The notes under the pieces are model-generated. The model was not told the origin of the DNA. It made no database searches and saw only the letters and a list, made by a program, of their open reading frames with translations. Shown here one piece after another: positions 5,848 to 8,441 of a stretch of DNA of 8,441 nt; position 1 is the stretch's first letter, and each line of letters opens with the position of its first letter. Source of the stretch: Lutibacter sp. (lineage in GTDB: Bacteria > Bacteroidota > Bacteroidia > Flavobacteriales > Flavobacteriaceae); the NCBI GenBank assembly GCA_003516285.1, contig DPCK01000134.1, positions 1 through 8,441 on the forward strand, written 5' to 3'. The position numbers and the translations under genes are program-made.

Positions 5848-6873
5848 ATGAGGAAACACACCATAGCAATCATAAATAAAATCAAGAAACTGGAATGGAT
5901 TATTAGGCTGGGGAAAAACGTTAAAATCCCTGGTTTAATGGGTATGTCACTTTATGAAGTGCTAAAAATATATTTTCTTGGGATTATTAAAGGTGCGCTA
6001 ACATCTCGCGCCGGCGGTATTGCATTCAGCTTTTTTATGGCTTTGTTTCCATTTTTACTTTTTATACTTACCCTCATTCCATACGTGCCGATTGAAGGAT
6101 TTCAGCAAGATTTTTTGTTTATGATTGAAAGCTTGTTGCCTCCAAATACAGCCAGTTCTTTTCAGGAAGTCATCCGCGATATTGTAATTAATAAATACGG
6201 CGGATTGCTTTCTTTCGGATTTTTAGCCTCCATTTTTTTAATGGCAAACGGGGTAAGTTCCATTTTTGCCGGATTTGAATATTCGTATCATGTGGTTGAA
6301 ATGCGCAGTATTCTTCGCCAATATTTTATTTCGATGCTTATGGCAATCGTATTGACGGTTATTTTATTTGTGGTGGTTGCGGTGACTGTTTATTTTGAAA
6401 TAGGCATAAACGATTTAAAAGCACGAGGATGGCTGGATAATGATGTGTTCTGGATTGAAAAAGGAAGGTTCTTTTTGTTGGTGGCACTGATATTTTTTTC
6501 AGTTTCAGTTTTGTATAAATATGGAGCGAAAGAGGTAAAACAAAGCACTTTTTTTACGCCTGGTTCAGTTTTAACAACTGTTTTAACCTTATTGATGTTC
6601 AAATTATTTGCCATTTATGTGTTGAAATTCGCCACCTACAACCAACTTTATGGCTCCATTGGTACTTTGTTGGTGTTAATGGTTTTTGTCTGGTTAAACT
6701 CCATCATATTGTTGTTGGGATTTGAATTAAACGCAAGTATCAACAGGCTTAAAAGAAATTATATAAAGGATATGGAATTGAAAGAAATAGCAGTGAAAGA
6801 AGTGGAATTAATAGAAAAGGAAAGAGAACTGAAAGATTTAAAGGAATCAAAAGAAAAAGACTTGAAAAAATAA
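5848..6873 (+). CDS. YihY/virulence factor BrkB family inner-membrane protein
   Basis: This 341-residue integral membrane protein has about six helices (approx. 51-80, 117-140, 156-184, 207-226, 238-262 and 267-295). Family hallmarks are 'LTSRAGGIAFSFFMALFPFL' (51-70), which begins the first core helix, and 'YGSIGTLLVLMVFVWLNSII' (268-287) with LLGFELNA (289-296) near the end. The family was once called RNase BN by mistake, and its true role is not settled. The C-terminal 303-341 is a lysine/glutamate-rich, probably coiled-coil tail in the cytoplasm (LKEIAVKEVELIEKERELKD, 311-330). The start is ATG 5848 after an A-rich leader, and no clear promoter box is visible upstream. It ends 10 nt before kdsB, so the two are likely co-transcribed, which points to a cell-envelope setting without proving it. 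Confidence 0.88.
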   Translation: MRKHTIAIINKIKKLEWIIRLGKNVKIPGLMGMSLYEVLKIYFLGIIKGALTSRAGGIAFSFFMALFPFLLFILTLIPYVPIEGFQQDFLFMIESLLPPNTASSFQEVIRDIVINKYGGLLSFGFLASIFLMANGVSSIFAGFEYSYHVVEMRSILRQYFISMLMAIVLTVILFVVVAVTVYFEIGINDLKARGWLDNDVFWIEKGRFFLLVALIFFSVSVLYKYGAKEVKQSTFFTPGSVLTTVLTLLMFKLFAIYVLKFATYNQLYGSIGTLLVLMVFVWLNSIILLLGFELNASINRLKRNYIKDMELKEIAVKEVELIEKERELKDLKESKEKDLKK

Positions 6874-6883
6874 AATTTAACAG

Positions 6884-7621
6884 ATGAAAATGATAGCAAT
6901 GATTCCTGCGCGTTTTGAAGCAAGCCGATTTCCCGGGAAACTAATGAAAGATTTGGCCGGAAAAACAGTTATTTTAAGAACTTATGAAGCAACAAAAAAT
7001 GCCAATTTGTTTGATGAAGTTTATGTGGTGACGGACAGTGATGTTATTTTTGATGAAATTATTTCAAACGGAGGAAAAGCCATTAAAAGTAAGAATGAAC
7101 ACGAATCGGGGAGTGACAGGATTGCGGAAGCCATTGAAAATATGGAGGTTGATATCATAGTAAATGTTCAGGGTGATGAACCTTTTACGCAAAAAGAATC
7201 ACTTTCAAAGTTGCTGGAAGTTTTTAAAACGGATCAAAATAAGGAAATTGACATCGCTTCCTTAATGATAAAAATGGTTGATAAAGCTGAAATTAACAAT
7301 CCGAACAATGTAAAAGTGGTGACTGATGAGCGAAATTTCGCTATGTATTTTTCCCGTTCTGCAATTCCGTATCCAAGGGATGAATCTTTTGCGGATTATT
7401 TTAAACATATCGGAATTTATGCCTTCAGAAAAGAAGCCTTACTAAAATTCACCAAATTGCCAATGAATAGGCTGGAAGCTTCGGAAAAATTGGAAAGCCT
7501 TCGTTTCTTGGCGCACGGATTAAAAGTGAAAATGGTAGAAACCGATCAAATTGCCATTGGCATCGACACACCCGAAGATTTGGAAAAAGCAAAGGCAATC
7601 TTTAAAAATATTAACAAATAA
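6884..7621 (+). CDS. kdsB: 3-deoxy-manno-octulosonate cytidylyltransferase (CMP-KDO synthetase)
   Basis: KdsB joins KDO to CMP using CTP, giving the donor for the inner core of lipopolysaccharide; the enzyme is cytosolic and Mg-dependent. The 245 residues match the usual length. Motifs are the CTP loop 'IPARFEASRFPGKLMKDLAG' (7-26; R10, R15, K19), VVTDSD (48-53), HESGSDR (73-79), NVQGDEP (94-100; D98 for Mg), YFSRSAIPYPR (155-165), HIGIYAF (175-181), 'LEASEKLESLRFL' (197-209) and GIDTPEDLE (226-234; D228 a second metal ligand). Everything needed for activity is present. The start is ATG 6884; an ATG six bases later (6890) would also give a sound protein. It follows the YihY-family gene closely and precedes a small membrane protein by 31 nt. 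Confidence 0.95.
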   Translation: MKMIAMIPARFEASRFPGKLMKDLAGKTVILRTYEATKNANLFDEVYVVTDSDVIFDEIISNGGKAIKSKNEHESGSDRIAEAIENMEVDIIVNVQGDEPFTQKESLSKLLEVFKTDQNKEIDIASLMIKMVDKAEINNPNNVKVVTDERNFAMYFSRSAIPYPRDESFADYFKHIGIYAFRKEALLKFTKLPMNRLEASEKLESLRFLAHGLKVKMVETDQIAIGIDTPEDLEKAKAIFKNINK

Positions 7622-7652
7622 CATCTAATATCTAACAATTAACATCTAACCA
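7622..7652. repeat. AT-rich spacer with repeated ATCTAA hexamers
   Basis: The spacer between kdsB and the next gene consists largely of loose repeats of (A)ATCTAA, at 7623-7628, 7630-7635 and 7644-7649. It contains no promoter-like TAnnTTTG box and no hairpin, so the downstream gene may be read through from kdsB. Confidence 0.5.
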
Positions 7653-8129
7653 ATGAGCTATATCAACAGACAACCAAAAGATTTTATGAAATCGTTGCAA
7701 TTAATCCACTTCTCCTTATTGTTTATTATTATCATTTTTGGAGCCTATGTGTCTATTAATGCCGGTGAACAACTGTTTTTTTCTTATGAAGAAGATAAAA
7801 TGTTTTTATATATGGCAATCTTGATTTCTTTTGTGGGAAATTTATCCAGTAAATACCTATATAACAAGCTGTTAAAACAAATCCCTACGGATATTGATTT
7901 ATCACAAAAAGCGGTAAAATACAGCACCGCACATATTTTTAGGGTGGCGATGTTGGAATTTCCGGCACTAATGTGTATTATTTTTGTGATGGAATCCAAC
8001 AACAGTTTCTACTTTATTTTGGTTGGGATATTAATGTTAATGATTCTTGCGGTTTATCCCACCAAATATAAATTTGCCAATGAAGTTCCTTTGTCGGCAA
8101 AAGAAAAATCAATGTTAGAAAACCTATAA
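7653..8129 (+). CDS. Small four-helix membrane protein of unknown function
   Basis: I do not recognise a named family. The 158 residues contain four probable membrane helices (about 14-35, 49-66, 96-113 and 118-136), with helices 3 and 4 forming a tight hairpin across a short ESNN turn (114-117). The loop between helices 2 and 3 is basic and polar (SKYLYNKLLKQIPTDIDLSQ, 66-85), and the end is soluble (YKFANEVPLSAKEKSMLENL, 139-158). There is no signal-peptide cleavage site and no catalytic-looking motif. The composition and codon usage resemble the flanking genes. The ATG at 7653 is preferred, with M12 as an alternative just before helix 1. It lies 31 nt after kdsB and 43 nt before hisS. The arrangement resembles uncharacterised Bacteroidetes membrane proteins, but no function should be inferred. 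Confidence 0.8.
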   Translation: MSYINRQPKDFMKSLQLIHFSLLFIIIIFGAYVSINAGEQLFFSYEEDKMFLYMAILISFVGNLSSKYLYNKLLKQIPTDIDLSQKAVKYSTAHIFRVAMLEFPALMCIIFVMESNNSFYFILVGILMLMILAVYPTKYKFANEVPLSAKEKSMLENL

Positions 8130-8147
8130 ATAGTTTTTTAATTTTTA

Positions 8148-8155
8148 GATATTTG
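8148..8155 (+). promoter_or_regulatory. Weak candidate -7 box for hisS
   Basis: GATATTTG differs from TAnnTTTG at one position and ends 17 nt before the hisS ATG. No TTG stands at a suitable -33 distance in the short spacer. It is listed because hisS is a separate function and probably needs a start site here; read-through from the upstream gene is equally possible. Confidence 0.25.
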
Positions 8156-8172
8156 CAAACTAATTTTTAAAG

Positions 8173-8441
8173 ATGGCACAAAAACCAAGCATACCAAAAG
8201 GAACCCGCGATTTTTCGCCTTCCGAAGTGGCTAAAAGAAACTATATTTTTTCAACCATTAAACAAGTTTTTGAAACCTACGGATTTCAGCCTATTGAAAC
8301 GCCAAGTTTTGAAAATTCGGAAACCTTGATGGGGAAATATGGGGAAGAAGGAGACCGCTTGATTTTTAAAATATTGAATTCGGGAGATTATTTGAGCAGG
8401 GTTGATGATGTGTTGCTTCAAGCAAAGGACAGTTTAAAAGT
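8173..8441 (+). CDS. hisS: Histidyl-tRNA synthetase, N-terminal part (3' end outside window)
   Basis: HisRS charges tRNA-His with histidine in the cytosol. The first 89 codons are present and the frame is open to the window end. The start MAQKPSIPKGTRDFSPSE carries the KGTRDF segment diagnostic of HisRS, followed by 'TYGFQPIETPSFENSETLMG' (36-55), the class II motif 1 region, and GEEGDRLIFKILNSGDYL (58-75). After NSGDYL comes a helical-looking stretch (SRVDDVLLQAKDSLK) in place of an immediate continuation to the motif 2 region; I recall such an insertion in Bacteroidetes HisRS. The ATG at 8173 follows an A/T-rich leader typical of this phylum. The truncation is due to the window edge only. 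Confidence 0.93.
   Translation, partial: MAQKPSIPKGTRDFSPSEVAKRNYIFSTIKQVFETYGFQPIETPSFENSETLMGKYGEEGDRLIFKILNSGDYLSRVDDVLLQAKDSLK

Noticed and set aside
6390..6614. Minus-strand frame inside the YihY-family gene
   Set aside because: It is antisense to a well-supported membrane-protein gene and shows no recognisable features.
5848..6873. Annotation as ribonuclease BN
   Set aside because: That name was wrongly attached to the YihY family; the protein is an integral membrane protein with no nuclease motif.
7784..8002. Minus-strand frame inside the four-helix membrane protein gene
   Set aside because: It is antisense, lacks its own promoter signals and resembles no family; the plus-strand gene explains the region.

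Overview
This is an AT-rich chromosomal window that looks like a member of the Bacteroidetes, most likely Flavobacteriia. The evidence is: TAnnTTTG-type promoter boxes and A-rich leaders in place of Shine-Dalgarno sites; a HisRS whose start matches the Bacteroidetes form; a BtuD/FecE-like ATPase with the 'VLTE' and 'LSDGQ' variants I associate with this phylum; and short intergenic repeats of a flavobacterial style. Nearly every gene belongs to a known family. I see no phage, transposase, toxin-antitoxin, CRISPR, secretion or defence system, and no RNA gene.

Layout. (1) 1-572, + strand: the C-terminal part of DNA polymerase III subunit delta (holA), cut by the window edge. (2) 608-4548, - strand: five tightly packed genes transcribed rlmH > rdgB > FecCD-type permease > ABC ATPase > secreted M28 peptidase. 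The first four overlap or abut. The permease appears to start at TTG and the ATPase at GTG, and the ATPase start follows the permease TAA directly in the same reading frame. The peptidase has a possible promoter of its own. (3) 4549-4830: a divergent spacer holding a degenerate tandem repeat that runs into the rlmH start codon, a nested (TGCC)4 hairpin and the probable nadC promoter. (4) 4831-8129, + strand: nadC, a YihY/BrkB-family membrane protein, kdsB and a small four-helix membrane protein of unknown function. (5) 8173-8441, + strand: the 5' end of hisS, cut by the window edge.

How the genes relate. holA, rlmH, rdgB, nadC and hisS are housekeeping functions: replication, ribosome modification, nucleotide-pool cleaning, NAD synthesis and tRNA charging. 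kdsB supplies activated KDO for lipopolysaccharide and sits 10 nt after the YihY-family gene, so the two are probably co-transcribed. The permease and ATPase form the inner-membrane part of an iron-siderophore, haem or cobalamin importer, but no binding protein or TonB-dependent receptor is visible nearby.

The less ordinary material lies in the spacers and gene junctions: the tandem repeat and possible start-codon hairpin upstream of rlmH, the nadC stop codon inside a C/G-rich palindrome, a degraded dispersed repeat before the YihY gene, and the single-stop in-frame junction between transporter subunits. I found no convincing new biological system.
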